This document shows, piece after piece, positions 6,715 to 16,415 of a stretch of DNA of 40,540 bases. Under the pieces are notes generated by a model. The model saw only the letters and a list, made by a program, of their open reading frames with translations, was not told the origin of the DNA and made no database searches. Source of the DNA: Undibacterium sp. (lineage in GTDB: Bacteria; Pseudomonadota; Gammaproteobacteria; Burkholderiales; Burkholderiaceae_D); contig JANXTO010000229.1 of the NCBI GenBank assembly GCA_025352365.1, forward strand, positions 1 through 40,540. Direction: 5' to 3'. Numbering within the stretch: the first letter of the stretch is position 1; each line of letters starts with the position of its first letter. The position numbers were made by a program, and so were the translations under genes.

Positions 6715-9700
6715 TTACGGTGCAGGTGTTTTCTTAGTTTCCATCATTACTAAGGGTTCTGATGAGACTGGCACTACCGGTTTGCGTTCGCGTGGTACAC
6801 GCGGTGCAACATTAACGGTTGCCGCTGCCGCTTGTGCTGCACGCAATTTTTCTGGATCGGTGCTCGCCAAAGCTAAACCTGCTTGCTCTAACATAGTATT
6901 TAAGCTTTCTACAGGCATAACGACAGGTGCAACCGGTTTCATAACAGGCGCACTTGGTGTTGCCGCCTCGACCGAAACCACCTGATGTAACGCAGCGGGC
7001 GTTGCAATGTCAGCTGTAACATTACTTGCAACCTCAGTTGCCACATCAGAGCTAGCGGCACTGACTATAGTCTCAGCTGGCTTGGCAGACGCTGGCGCTA
7101 CTTCAGTCGCCGACACTGCTGGCACTAACAATGCTGGTACTGATACAAGATCAAGACTAGCTTGCACCGGTGCAGGAGTCTCAGGTGCAGATATTATTTC
7201 AACTGGCGCAGCTTCAGCAGTAGTCACAACATGATTGACGATTGCTGGCTCTGCTGCTTTGTCTGTAGCAATCGTGGCGACAGTAACCGGCGCAGACGTG
7301 ACTGCTATTACAGGTTCGGTTGCATATTCTGGTACAGAGACGGGTGTTGAAACAAGATCAGGTGCAGGAACCGGAGTAGTTGCAGGAACAGGAGTGGCAG
7401 CAGGAGTGGCTGCCATACCGGATACCGTACTAAATACAGCAACCGGCGCTGTAACAATTTCAGGCACCGCAGTCGGCGATATCGCTGGTGCTACCAATGA
7501 TAATATCGGTGCAGGTGCTTGCTCTACCTCAACATGCTGACGGGTCTTATGCGCTTCATGCACTTCATGATGCTCATTTGCTTCTTGGTTGTCATTGCTC
7601 TCATTAGTATCCGTAGTGTCGCCAGCTTCATGATCACGACGATTACGATTGCGACCACCGCGACGACGACGACGACGGCTTTCACCTTGCTCGCTGGTCT
7701 CAGCGTCAACCGGATTGCCGTTGGCGTTTAAGGCGAGATTGGTGTTGTCCACGGCTTCACTATTCACCGTGGCGCCTGGCGTAACTACTACCGGTGCTGC
7801 TGTTTGGGTATTGGCAGTTGTATCCAAAGACGTTGTTTCAGTAGCTACGCTGTCTTTGCGCTCACCACGCTGGCGTGGCTGACGATCACGACGTCCTTCC
7901 GGTTTGCCTTCTTTAGCTTCAGTGCGGCCTTCTTGCAGCTCGCGGTCTTCACGTGGAGGGCGCGCCTGCTTTGGTTGGCGTTGCTGTTGTGGCTGAGCTT
8001 GTTCTGGCGCAGTAGTTTTTGTCGCTTCGTCTTTTACTTCTTTATCAGCACGTGCATTGACCGGGCGTTCCTCTTTATCATCACGATCTCGTCCACGATT
8101 ATTGCCGTTGCGGTTGCCATTGCGATTGCCATTACGACTGCCACGAGTATTACGATCACGCTCACCACGGTCTGAACGCTCGCGAGTTTGTGTTGCATCC
8201 GTTGTTACAACGTTAGCGACAGCAGGTTCAGTCGGTTTGGAGCGGAACAGATTCAGAAACTTAGTGAAGAAGCTTTCACTTGCTGCTACAGGTGCGACAA
8301 GCACTGGCGCGACGATTTCCTTACGTTCTACGATCGGTGCAGTGTCAGGTGTAATGCTCTTGACCATCGCTTCCTGGCGTGGCTTGATGTCTTCTTTCTG
8401 ACGCTTGCTGTAGCCGATGTCAGTGTCTGCCTGCTCTGCCATTGCATAACTGGCGTGAGATTCTTCCAAGCGCGGATCGTCATGTTTTAGACGCTCTAAT
8501 TTGTAGTGAGGTGTCTCCAGATGCGTGTTCGGGATCAGAATGATAGTGACGCGATGACGCGTTTCTATCTTCGAAATCTCACCACGTTTTTCATTCAGTA
8601 AGAAGGCTGCGACATCAACAGGCGATTGCACATGAATCGCTGCTGAATTTTCTTTCATTGCTTCTTCCTGGATGATGCGCAGGACTTGCAAAGCGGACGA
8701 TTCGGTATCGCGGATATGGCCTGTGCCATTACAGCGTGGGCAAGTTATATGGCTACCTTCTGACAGGGAAGGGCGCAGGCGCTGACGTGACAACTCCATC
8801 AGACCGAATCGCGAAATTTTGCCCATTTGGACGCGTGCGCGGTCATAACGCAGAGCATCTTTTAAGCGGGTTTCGACTTCACGTTGGTTTTTGGCGTTTT
8901 CCATATCGATAAAATCGATCACGATCAAACCACCCAAATCGCGCAAACGTAACTGGCGTGCTACTTCTTCTGCGGCTTCGCAATTCGTATTGAACGCCGT
9001 TGTCTCGATATCGCCGCCACGGGTTGATCGGGCGGAGTTGACGTCCACTGAGACTAAGGCTTCAGTGTGATCAATCACGATTGCGCCGCCCGATGGCAAT
9101 GGTACTGTGCGGCTGTAAGCGGTTTCGATCTGATGTTCGATCTGGAAACGGGAGAACAGCGGTACGTCGTCACTGTAACGCTTAACACGGTGCACCATGT
9201 CTGGCATAACGTGGCTCATGAACTGCTGAGCTTGTTCGTAGATTTCGTCAGTATCGATCAGGATTTCGCCGATGTCAGGCTGGAAATAATCGCGGATCGC
9301 ACGAATCACGAGTGAGGATTCTTGATAAATCAGGAAGGCGCCAGCAGAAGATTTGCCTGCACCTTCAATCGCACGCCAAAGTTGCATCAGGTAATTTAAA
9401 TCCCATTGCAATTCATCGACATTACGACCAATACCTGCGGTACGGGCAATCACGGACATACCACCTGGCAGATCCAGTTTGTCCATGGTTTCGCGTAGTT
9501 CTTGACGATCTTCGCCTTCCACGCGACGGGACACACCACCGCCACGCGGATTATTTGGCATCAGAACTAAGTAGCGACCTGCCAGGGAGACGAAAGATGT
9601 AAGAGCAGCGCCTTTATTGCCACGCTCTTCTTTTTCGACCTGGACCATGATTTCCTGGCCCTCACGTAACGCATCTTTGATGCTGGTGTTACGGACGTCG

Positions 9701-9945
9701 ATACCTTCTTTAAAGTAGCCGCGGGCGACTTCTTTAAAAGGCAAAAAGCCGTGACGTTCTTCACCGTAATTGACGAAACAGGCTTCAAGTGAGGGTTCAA
9801 TACGAGTGATAACGCCTTTGTAAATATTGGACTTACGTAATTCACGTCCGGCGGTTTCGATATCGATATCGATGAGTTTTTGCCCATTGACGATGGCGAC
9901 GCGCAGTTCTTCTTGCTGCGTTGCATTAAATAGCATGCGTTTCAT
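6715..9945 (-). CDS. rne: Ribonuclease E
   Basis: Endoribonuclease that starts decay of most mRNAs, matures rRNA and tRNA, and scaffolds the degradosome at the membrane. It has 1076 residues, close to the E. coli length. The catalytic half shows the start [17 protein letters not shown], an S1 domain (about 35-120), the metal-binding aspartates in SVDVNSAR and LIVIDFIDM, and the zinc-link CPRCNGTGH near 405. The C-terminal half is low-complexity: Arg-rich runs ([16 protein letters not shown]) that probably bind RNA, then a long Ala/Pro/Val-rich segment. The start at 9945 is chosen over an ATG at 9972 because it matches the family and has GGAG seven bases upstream. It diverges from rluC, as in many proteobacteria. 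Confidence 0.96.
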   Translation of the reverse strand: MKRMLFNATQQEELRVAIVNGQKLIDIDIETAGRELRKSNIYKGVITRIEPSLEACFVNYGEERHGFLPFKEVARGYFKEGIDVRNTSIKDALREGQEIMVQVEKEERGNKGAALTSFVSLAGRYLVLMPNNPRGGGVSRRVEGEDRQELRETMDKLDLPGGMSVIARTAGIGRNVDELQWDLNYLMQLWRAIEGAGKSSAGAFLIYQESSLVIRAIRDYFQPDIGEILIDTDEIYEQAQQFMSHVMPDMVHRVKRYSDDVPLFSRFQIEHQIETAYSRTVPLPSGGAIVIDHTEALVSVDVNSARSTRGGDIETTAFNTNCEAAEEVARQLRLRDLGGLIVIDFIDMENAKNQREVETRLKDALRYDRARVQMGKISRFGLMELSRQRLRPSLSEGSHITCPRCNGTGHIRDTESSALQVLRIIQEEAMKENSAAIHVQSPVDVAAFLLNEKRGEISKIETRHRVTIILIPNTHLETPHYKLERLKHDDPRLEESHASYAMAEQADTDIGYSKRQKEDIKPRQEAMVKSITPDTAPIVERKEIVAPVLVAPVAASESFFTKFLNLFRSKPTEPAVANVVTTDATQTRERSDRGERDRNTRGSRNGNRNGNRNGNNRGRDRDDKEERPVNARADKEVKDEATKTTAPEQAQPQQQRQPKQARPPREDRELQEGRTEAKEGKPEGRRDRQPRQRGERKDSVATETTSLDTTANTQTAAPVVVTPGATVNSEAVDNTNLALNANGNPVDAETSEQGESRRRRRRGGRNRNRRDHEAGDTTDTNESNDNQEANEHHEVHEAHKTRQHVEVEQAPAPILSLVAPAISPTAVPEIVTAPVAVFSTVSGMAATPAATPVPATTPVPAPDLVSTPVSVPEYATEPVIAVTSAPVTVATIATDKAAEPAIVNHVVTTAEAAPVEIISAPETPAPVQASLDLVSVPALLVPAVSATEVAPASAKPAETIVSAASSDVATEVASNVTADIATPAALHQVVSVEAATPSAPVMKPVAPVVMPVESLNTMLEQAGLALASTDPEKLRAAQAAAATVNVAPRVPRERKPVVPVSSEPLVMMETKKTPAP

Positions 9946-10632
9946 TTTTTTACTCCGTGACCTTATGGCCATCTTTTGTTGCTGCCTCTATAGAGTGAGG
10001 CTGGCAACTTGCTTACATTGGGGATGTATGCGAGAACGGAGAGTTTGAGGGGGCGGGAAATGCCTCAGGCGCAACAGAAATAAAAATTGTTGGGCGAGTA
10101 GTTAAACGAGTGAGCGAGGATATTTTTTCGCTGCATCTTTTCAGTACTGCCATCATTCTTCTCATTGTTCTATTGCACACTAGGCGCGGATAGTTTCAAC
10201 CGTGGATCGAGTGCACATGTCCCCCACGTTATCTGATTCCTATTTTTTGTTGCAACAGGAAGATAACGCCAGGCGATGAGCAACTTGATGAGCGCCAAAC
10301 CATCTTTAATAAAATTGTGTTTGGCAGGATCGATCACACTGGATTAAAACTATCAACCTGCAAGCACACCTGTAATAAATATACAGACATCTCTTGCTGG
10401 ACTTATCCTTACAATTCAAACCTTCTGATCCACATCATTACGCAAAATCCGATTACCACAATTGGTTGTAACCCTGACCAGCATAATGATGTGCATACAC
10501 ATCTTTTCCATCGAATTTGCAAATTGGCGAGGCCGACGGACATGCCCCTGTGTAGAATACGCGTTTGTTCCACCATTTATTCCTACACCTACTACAGCCT
10601 AAAGCTGAAGCGAAAATGATTATATATTCAAA
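9946..10632. other. Divergent regulatory region between rne and rluC
   Basis: Nearly 690 bases without a convincing gene. RNase E mRNAs in enterobacteria carry a long leader used for autoregulation, so a long leader would fit here. The clearest structure is a bulged hairpin at 10227-10268 (listed separately). A reading frame at 10317-10619 is judged not to be a gene. No sigma-70 promoter could be placed with confidence. Confidence 0.5.
10227..10268 (-). promoter_or_regulatory. Bulged stem-loop in the presumed rne leader
   Basis: CGTTATCT at 10227-10234 pairs with AGATAACG at 10261-10268, and after a three-base bulge TCCT pairs with AGGA, around a 15-base T-rich loop. A second possible stem CGTGG (10201-10205)/CCACG (10224-10228) abuts it and shares two bases. 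It lies about 280-320 bases upstream of the rne start codon; whether it is transcribed is not known. Confidence 0.35.
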
Positions 10633-11655
10633 ATGAAGGACTTAGCGATAAATAATAGGAAGCCACCTGAAAAACAGGCGCAAGAAAGTGCTTCTAGCCA
10701 TCCCTCACAAGCGTCGTCGCAAGTTCAGCCGCAGGTTCAGCTCGTTACTATCGAAGAAGAGGATGCAGGTCAGCGCATCGATAACTATTTGATACGCATC
10801 TGTAAAGGCGTACCAAAAAGTCATGTATACCGGATTTTGCGCTCGGGTGAGGTCAGAGTTAATAAAGGTCGTATTGATCAGCTATATCGCCTGAAAGAGG
10901 GCGACGTGGTGCGTATTCCACCAGTCCGTATTGCAGAAACATCAACGCAAGTCGTACCGGGGGCAGAATTTACTATTTTGTTTGAAGATAAACAGCTCTT
11001 GATTATCGACAAACCCGCTGGCGTTGCCGTGCATGGTGGTTCTGGTGTTAGCTACGGTGTGATTGAGCAACTGCGGGCTTCTCGCCCGGATGCTAAGTTC
11101 CTGGAGCTGGTTCACAGGCTGGATAGAGAAACCTCAGGCGTTTTACTGTTAGCAAAAAAACGGTCGGCCTTGACTAATTTGCACGAGCAAATGCGTGACG
11201 GCAGCACCGACAAGCGTTACCTGACCTTAATCCATGGCGACTGGAAAAATGCACGTCAGCATATTAAGCTGCCGCTACATAAATACACGACCGCTGAGGG
11301 TGAGCGGCGGGTCAGAGTGCAGGCCGATGGCATGGAGTCGCATACGGTATTTTCTTTGAAGAAAAAATATCAAGACTATGCATTATTAGAGGCTGAATTA
11401 AAAACCGGACGCACACATCAAATTCGCGTGCATTTATCCTCTAGCGGTTTTGCGATTGCTGGTGATGATAAATACGGCGACTTTGCGCTAAATCGTGCTT
11501 TATTAAAGCCGACTGCAGATCGCGGCGTTTTGAAAAGAATGTTTTTGCATGCGCATCAGATTACTTTTATGCATCCAGAAACAGGCGAGTCAATGACGCT
11601 TAACGCCAAGTTGCCAAAAGACTGTGAGGATTTTTTGAAAACGCTTAAAGGCTAA
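10633..11655 (+). CDS. rluC: 23S rRNA pseudouridine synthase RluC
   Basis: Isomerises uridines in 23S rRNA (positions 955, 2504 and 2580 in E. coli) to pseudouridine. The 340 residues comprise a Gln/Ser-rich N-terminal extension (1-36), an S4 RNA-binding domain (about 42-95, EDAGQRIDNYL) and a catalytic RluA-type domain with HRLDRETSGVLLLAKK, in which Asp164 is the nucleophile, and KTGRTHQIRVH. Divergence from rne supports RluC rather than RluD. No ribosome binding site precedes the ATG, and the region upstream is AT-rich. Confidence 0.93.
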   Translation: MKDLAINNRKPPEKQAQESASSHPSQASSQVQPQVQLVTIEEEDAGQRIDNYLIRICKGVPKSHVYRILRSGEVRVNKGRIDQLYRLKEGDVVRIPPVRIAETSTQVVPGAEFTILFEDKQLLIIDKPAGVAVHGGSGVSYGVIEQLRASRPDAKFLELVHRLDRETSGVLLLAKKRSALTNLHEQMRDGSTDKRYLTLIHGDWKNARQHIKLPLHKYTTAEGERRVRVQADGMESHTVFSLKKKYQDYALLEAELKTGRTHQIRVHLSSSGFAIAGDDKYGDFALNRALLKPTADRGVLKRMFLHAHQITFMHPETGESMTLNAKLPKDCEDFLKTLKG

Positions 11656-11695
11656 AATAAAGCTGATCAGAACTTCATAAGCCCAATAAACTTAA

Positions 11696-11732
11696 TATTT
11701 TATTATTATTGAAATAATTTAATAGTAAAATA
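11696..11732. repeat. AT-only imperfect palindrome after rluC
   Basis: TATTTTA (11696-11702) and TAAAATA (11726-11732) face each other around a shorter TTATT/AATAA pair. It lies 40 bases past the rluC stop codon in the 237-base gap before the phosphatase gene. It has no GC pairs, so it is a weak structure; purpose unknown. Confidence 0.3.
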
Positions 11733-11892
11733 CTTACTTCCACAACATCAAATAGTCGGCAGAAAAGCTTATTCATTTCTAAATTATTAGTCCCATTGTT
11801 GTCTTCGTCTTGCTGCCTTAAGTTCAGTAGCCTGGTACTTCAATATTAATGATTTGCAAAAAGAATTATGCGGTTTGCGGTGAATAAAGAAT

Positions 11893-12552
11893 ATGGCAAA
11901 AAAGCAATTTGATTTTATCGTGTTTGACTGGGACGGTACTTTGATGGATAGCACGGCAACCATCGTTCACTGTATCCAGGCGTCAGCAAAAGATCTTGGT
12001 TTGCCCGTACCCGATGAGAAAGCAGCATCCTATGTGATTGGATTGTCGCTTATGGACGCCATGCAATCGGCGATGCCTGATATTGATCCTAAATATTATC
12101 CCCGCATGGTTGAGCGTTATCGTCACCATTATCTGGCAAAAGATCACGAGTTGCCTCTGTTCCCCGGCGTGCGGCAAATGCTGACGGAATTGTCGCAAGA
12201 AGGTTATTTTCTTGCGGTAGCAACGGGCAAAACGCGCGTAGGTTTAAGCCGTGCTTTGCACACGGCGAATTTACTGTCGGTATTTGATGCGACTCGCTGT
12301 GCTGACGAGACGTTTTCTAAGCCGCACCCAGCGATGTTACAAGAGCTGACTCGGGAGTTAGGGCAGGACATGCAGCGCACCGTCATGATTGGTGATACAT
12401 CACATGATTTGTTGATGGCGAGTAATGCAGGTGCTGCGGCAATTGCAGTGGAATACGGCGCGCATGATGCCGCATCCTTACATTCTTTAAACCCTTTATA
12501 TTCTGCAAAAACAGTTAGCGACTTGCATGCATGGTTGAGCAGTAATGCTTAA
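11893..12552 (+). CDS. HAD hydrolase, phosphoglycolate phosphatase-like
   Basis: A 219-residue phosphatase of the haloacid dehalogenase superfamily. Motif I is FDWDGTLMDS with the nucleophile Asp12 and acid/base Asp14; motif II is the Thr in AVATGKTRVGL; motif III/IV are the Lys in FSKPHP and MIGDTSHDLLMA. The helical cap between motifs I and II is typical of the Gph/PGP group, so phosphoglycolate is a candidate substrate, but substrate cannot be told from sequence alone. The order rluC, this gene, Rieske, sppA is common in Burkholderiales. It is followed by the Rieske gene after 35 bases. Confidence 0.87.
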   Translation: MAKKQFDFIVFDWDGTLMDSTATIVHCIQASAKDLGLPVPDEKAASYVIGLSLMDAMQSAMPDIDPKYYPRMVERYRHHYLAKDHELPLFPGVRQMLTELSQEGYFLAVATGKTRVGLSRALHTANLLSVFDATRCADETFSKPHPAMLQELTRELGQDMQRTVMIGDTSHDLLMASNAGAAAIAVEYGAHDAASLHSLNPLYSAKTVSDLHAWLSSNA

Positions 12553-12587
12553 GCTTTATTATCTTGAAGATCTGACAGGACGGAGTC

Positions 12588-12953
12588 ATGACTGAAATTA
12601 CGATTTGCGCCTCGGCTGATCTTAAAGACGGTGGCAATGGAATACGTTTTCCTGTGACTGCCGGTGGTCATGATGCGACTGGATTCGTGATTCGTTACAA
12701 AGGCGCCGCGCATGCCTATTTAAATCGCTGTGCGCATGTTCCGATTGAACTGGATTGGAACCACGGTGAGTTTTTTGAATCCAGCGGTTTATATATTATG
12801 TGTGCTACTCATGGCGCCATCTACACACCGGATACTGGCAATTGTACGGGTGGCCCATGCCGTGGCGGTCGCTTGAGAAAACTGAATATCAATGAGCAAG
12901 AGGGCAAAATTGTCTGGTACCCGGATGATTACGTCACACCAGTGATTGCCTGA
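12588..12953 (+). CDS. Rieske [2Fe-2S] domain protein
   Basis: A single-domain Rieske protein of 121 residues. The cluster is held by Cys48 and His50 (NRCAHVPIELDW) and Cys72 and His75 (IMCATHGAIYTP), followed by the glycine/proline-rich loop GGPCRGGRL. There is no membrane segment or catalytic partner domain, so it is a soluble ferredoxin-like electron carrier. Its partner is not visible here. It lies between the HAD phosphatase and sppA and is probably co-transcribed with them. The ribosome binding site is poorly spaced: GGAG two bases, or AGGA eight bases, before the ATG. Confidence 0.88.
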   Translation: MTEITICASADLKDGGNGIRFPVTAGGHDATGFVIRYKGAAHAYLNRCAHVPIELDWNHGEFFESSGLYIMCATHGAIYTPDTGNCTGGPCRGGRLRKLNINEQEGKIVWYPDDYVTPVIA

Positions 12954-12996
12954 TTTTTTTTAAACTATTCTTAAAAATGGTACGACAGAAAATTCT

Positions 12997-13980
12997 ATGA
13001 CTCCCGATAATAACACCCCAAGTTCTGCGACAAGTAGCTTGTCTCAATCTGGCTGGGAGCGAACTTTGTTAGAAAAGCTGGCGAGCGAATCATTAAAAGA
13101 GCAACGCCTGCGTCGCCGTTGGGGGATCTTTTTTAAATTGATTTTTGTTGCACTGATACTCGGCGGTTTATATTTCTTTAGTGATTATCGTACTTCAGAA
13201 ATGGACAATCCTGGCCGGCACACAGCATTGGTTGAGATTAATGGTGAGATTGATTCAGAAGGTAATGCCAGCGCACAAGCGATTATCCCCGCGCTCGACC
13301 GGGCTTTTTCTGACGAAGGTTCGGTCGGCATTATTATGCGCATCAATAGTCCTGGCGGCAGCCCAGTACAGGCCGGCATGATCAATGATGAAATTCAGCG
13401 ATTACGTAAGCTGTATCCACAGAAGAAACTATATGTGGTGGTGGATGAAATGTGTGCCTCCGGTGGTTACTATATTGCTGTTGCGGCAGATAAAATTTTC
13501 GTCAATAAGGCTAGTGTCGTTGGTTCTATCGGCGTGTTGATGGATGGTTTTGGCTTTACCGGATTGATGGAGAAATTGGGCGTAGAGCGACGCTTAATGA
13601 CTGCTGGTGAGAACAAGGGATTTATGGATCCGTTTTCTCCTCAGACCACAAAACAAAGAGCGTTTTCGCAAGAGATGTTAAACGATATCCATCAGCAATT
13701 TATTGCAACTGTGCGTCAAGGTCGAGGATCTCGTTTGAAAGAAACGCCAGAAACTTTCTCCGGGTTATTTTGGATCGGTAGCCGTGCTGTTGAGATGGGT
13801 TTGGCCGATGATTTTGGCACAATTGACAGCGTTGCACGCGACGTTTTAAAAGCAGAGGATATTGTTGATTACACGCAAAAAGAAGGCTTGCCAGAACGTG
13901 TGCTTAAGAAGTTTGGTGCGTCTATCGGAAGCGGCGCAATTTCTGCAATGACCAAAGTGAAGGCGCCGGGTTTGCGCTGA
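12997..13980 (+). CDS. sppA: Signal peptide peptidase SppA-type S49 protease
   Basis: Membrane-anchored serine protease that degrades cleaved signal peptides. At 327 residues it is the short, single-domain form, not the 67-kDa E. coli form. One membrane segment is at about 43-62. The active-site serine is in MCASGGYYIA (Ser155) and the general-base lysine in VNKASVVGSIGV (Lys171), the Ser/Lys pair of this family. NSPGGSPVQAG (117-127) shapes the substrate groove. It ends the plus-strand rluC group. Confidence 0.92.
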   Translation: MTPDNNTPSSATSSLSQSGWERTLLEKLASESLKEQRLRRRWGIFFKLIFVALILGGLYFFSDYRTSEMDNPGRHTALVEINGEIDSEGNASAQAIIPALDRAFSDEGSVGIIMRINSPGGSPVQAGMINDEIQRLRKLYPQKKLYVVVDEMCASGGYYIAVAADKIFVNKASVVGSIGVLMDGFGFTGLMEKLGVERRLMTAGENKGFMDPFSPQTTKQRAFSQEMLNDIHQQFIATVRQGRGSRLKETPETFSGLFWIGSRAVEMGLADDFGTIDSVARDVLKAEDIVDYTQKEGLPERVLKKFGASIGSGAISAMTKVKAPGLR

Positions 13981-14481
13981 TACACACTTAGTAATTACCG
14001 ACAAATTCAAATTAAAAACTCAGATCAATTTCAGCAATATTGTTTGGTTGATTTTTTTAATCTTGATTTGAAATCGATAGTTATTTTTATCTTCTTCATC
14101 GCTAAACCTTGTTATATATTAGGTACGGTACTGGTTCAAAGAAGGAGGTCGATATCGATAAACGACAACAGCGAACGACAAGAACTTTTTCATACCCAAG
14201 TCGGATCGAGTGAGTTCCGGTTCTTTTTAGTTTCCCGGTTATTATGAGGTGGAATGAGTAGTAATGCTCTATCGGGTTTCATATAGTTTTTTTGAAATTG
14301 CAATTACTTTAGTAATACAAGTAACACCTACAATTTGTGTAATACCATTCCGTATTTAATAGCGGATCCGAGGTCTCTACGATTCCTCATAATGTCGCTG
14401 ACACAAGGACAAAAAGACGGTGGTGCAATGCCACCGTTTTTTACGTTTAGAAATTTTTGTCAGCTCGCCACCAGTTTTAAA
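13981..14481. other. Intergenic region between sppA and selU
   Basis: About 500 bases between convergent genes, ending in a terminator at 14416-14442. A perfect AGGAGGT lies at 14143-14149 but no ATG, GTG or TTG follows at a fitting distance. A 67-codon frame at 14044-14247 has no start signal and no family features. A small RNA ending at the terminator is possible but no promoter could be placed. Confidence 0.45.
14416..14442. terminator. Bidirectional terminator between sppA and selU
   Basis: ACGGTGG and CCACCGT form a 7-bp perfect stem with a seven-base loop. Six T follow on the plus strand; a CTTTTT tract follows on the minus strand. It lies 40 bases past the selU stop codon but over 430 bases past the sppA stop codon. 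Confidence 0.8.
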
Positions 14482-15546
14482 TCAAACTATTTTTTCTAAA
14501 ATACGGTTCGCAGTCGCCTCAAAATTTTGCGTTTCTATGCCCGTCTGCAAGATGGCATCTGCTTGCGGATATTGTAAAAAATTTTTATCGATAGACCGTA
14601 AGTAAGCTGGGTCGTAATGCTGTTGCAGCAGCTCTTCTACCAAATTTTCCATCTGGCCATTGCTTGTATACTGTTTCCAATGCTGGATTTTTTCTTTGCC
14701 GTGCAAGCTGACCAGACAATCCAGCTGGCGATTTAAATTTTCTGCATCCGTTACAAAGTGAGCATAGTCTTGCATCAACAACTGTACCCGGTCGGTAGTT
14801 GCCAAACTAAGTGCAATACAGGGTGCAGCACGCATAGTTTGTATGATTTGATCTGGCACGCGCAGGTTGCCTACTTTTTTACTTTCTGATTCCACAAACA
14901 CCGGCTGGTCTGGATCAAAATATCGTAGTGTTTGCCATATCTGGCTCTCAAACATTTTTTGTGAGGGTTGTGGCTGGCTCGGTAAATGTCCTAAAACGGA
15001 GCCACGATGCATGGCTAGCTGTTCTAGATCCAGCACTTGCGCACCTTGGGTTTTTAGGGTCTGTAATAAGCGGCTTTTGCCGCTGCCAGTAGTGCCACAA
15101 ATCACTTGCCATCGTATCGTATCTGCTAGTACTGGTAGCGCCTGGTTGACGTGTTGACGGTAGTTTTTATAGCCGCCGTCAAGTTGTACGACCGGCCAGC
15201 CTATCTTGGCAAATATATGTGCCATTGATCCGCTACGGTTACCGCCACGCCAGCAGTAGATCAAGGGCTTCCAATCTTTTGGCATGTCTAAAAAGTACGC
15301 CTCTACATGGTGGGCGATATTTTTTGCCACAAGGACTGCACCGATTTTTTTAGCCTCAAATGCGCTGACCTGTTTATACATGGTACCAATGCGAATACGT
15401 TCTTCGTCATTTAAAACAGGACAATTGATAGCCGTTGGGATGTGATCCTCGGCAAATTCAGATGGACTGCGTGCATCAATGATAGCGTCAAACTCACTAA
15501 GTCTGGGCATTACATCATTGAAGCTGATGAGTTCTGGATATTTCAT
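14482..15546 (-). CDS. selU: tRNA 2-selenouridine synthase SelU/MnmH
   Basis: Replaces sulfur with selenium at the wobble 2-thiouridine of certain tRNAs, via a geranylated intermediate, using selenophosphate. The 354 residues hold an N-terminal rhodanese domain with the catalytic cysteine in YCWRGGNRSGS (Cys98) and a C-terminal P-loop domain with GTTGSGKS (151-158). The start codon is four bases from the tesA stop codon, so the two genes are translationally close and share a transcript. selD, which supplies selenophosphate, is not in this window. Confidence 0.93.
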   Translation of the reverse strand: MKYPELISFNDVMPRLSEFDAIIDARSPSEFAEDHIPTAINCPVLNDEERIRIGTMYKQVSAFEAKKIGAVLVAKNIAHHVEAYFLDMPKDWKPLIYCWRGGNRSGSMAHIFAKIGWPVVQLDGGYKNYRQHVNQALPVLADTIRWQVICGTTGSGKSRLLQTLKTQGAQVLDLEQLAMHRGSVLGHLPSQPQPSQKMFESQIWQTLRYFDPDQPVFVESESKKVGNLRVPDQIIQTMRAAPCIALSLATTDRVQLLMQDYAHFVTDAENLNRQLDCLVSLHGKEKIQHWKQYTSNGQMENLVEELLQQHYDPAYLRSIDKNFLQYPQADAILQTGIETQNFEATANRILEKIV

Positions 15547-15550
15547 TAAA

Positions 15551-16381
15551 TTATTTTTTACCTGATGTAGTCACTGGCGTCGTTGATTGCTTGATAGATG
15601 AACTAACTGATTGACCAATTAAGGGACTCAATTGAGGCCAGACATTGTCTAGTATCGCTGGATGTGCGGCAGCGACCATGTGAATGCGATCAGCCTGGAA
15701 TAGCTCCGGCTTATCGGCCACGCCTTCTAATAGAAATGGGACTAAAGTGGTTTGCTGTTCTTTGGCGACTTTGGCATAGATAGAGAAAAATCGTTCTGTG
15801 TAATCACGACCATAATTGGGTGGAATTTGCATGCCAATCAATACCACTTTGGCTTTTGCTTTTTTGCTGGCTATCACCATGTCACGAAAATTTGTTTCTG
15901 ATGCTCCCAACGCCAGACCGCGCAACGCATCGTTACCGCCAAGTTCGATCACCACCACGTCGGGATGATATTGGGTCAGCAGTTTATCTAATCTAGCTTT
16001 GCCACCGCTGGTGGTTTCGCCGCTGATACTGGCGTTGATGACGGTGGCAGGAATTTTTTTCTCTTGCAAACGTTTTTCTAATAATGCGACCCAGCCGGTA
16101 CCACGTGTTAAGCCGTATTCTGCAGATAAGCTATCACCAAGCACGAGCACAGTTTTTGATGCAGAATGATTTGCTGCATGTACTATGGGTGCTGAAATTG
16201 CTATCACTGTTGTCGCTAGTAAGTTGATCGATAAAGCGGTCAATAAGTTGATCGATAAGTTGGTCGATAAGCGGGCAACCACGTTGCGCCTTAACATAAT
16301 GATCCCGCTAAATAATCTAGCTAATGAATGTGTCAATCTGCTGCATAATTTCAGCACATTTTTTTTATTTAAAAAAAGCAT
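15551..16381 (-). CDS. tesA: GDSL esterase/thioesterase TesA-like, exported
   Basis: A periplasmic SGNH-family lysophospholipase/arylesterase/thioesterase. Block I is LVLGDSLSAEYG with the nucleophile Ser84; the Gly and Asn of the oxyanion hole are in VVIELGGNDALRG; Asp and His are in DRIHMVAAAHP, where Met replaces the more common Pro. The start is uncertain. ATG 16381 has a good AGGA six bases upstream but gives a very long leader of about 69 residues; ATG 16297 (MLRRNVVARL) gives a more normal signal peptide ending in VHA. The leader contains a 12-bp tandem repeat (LSIN-type units). It diverges from a YbbA-like ATPase, as in E. coli. Confidence 0.88.
   Translation of the reverse strand: MLFLNKKNVLKLCSRLTHSLARLFSGIIMLRRNVVARLSTNLSINLLTALSINLLATTVIAISAPIVHAANHSASKTVLVLGDSLSAEYGLTRGTGWVALLEKRLQEKKIPATVINASISGETTSGGKARLDKLLTQYHPDVVVIELGGNDALRGLALGASETNFRDMVIASKKAKAKVVLIGMQIPPNYGRDYTERFFSIYAKVAKEQQTTLVPFLLEGVADKPELFQADRIHMVAAAHPAILDNVWPQLSPLIGQSVSSSIKQSTTPVTTSGKK
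16221..16268. repeat. tesA: 12-bp tandem repeat in the tesA leader
   Basis: Four units: AAGTTGATCGAT, AAAGCGGTCAAT, AAGTTGATCGAT and AAGTTGGTCGAT. Units one and three are identical. On the coding strand they read as four-residue units LSTN, LSIN, LLTA and LSIN in the hydrophobic part of the signal peptide, so a change in copy number would keep the frame. Confidence 0.8.
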
Positions 16382-16415
16382 AAATCTTCCTAAAGAATGG
16401 CCTGTGGACCTAACA

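Noticed and set aside
7007-8490. Several open frames opposite the rne C-terminal half
   Set aside because: They mirror the Ala/Pro/Val- and Arg-rich repeats of RNase E and have no start signals of their own.
10317-10619. 100-codon Cys/His-containing reading frame upstream of rluC
   Set aside because: No ribosome binding site, no family features and odd composition; it lies in the rne/rluC regulatory region and is most likely chance.
14044-14247. 67-codon frame between sppA and selU
   Set aside because: No start signal fits it; the AGGAGGT at 14143 lies inside it, not before a start codon. No recognisable protein features.
13981-14415. tRNA gene between sppA and selU
   Set aside because: No T-arm GTTCRA context with matching acceptor and anticodon stems was found.
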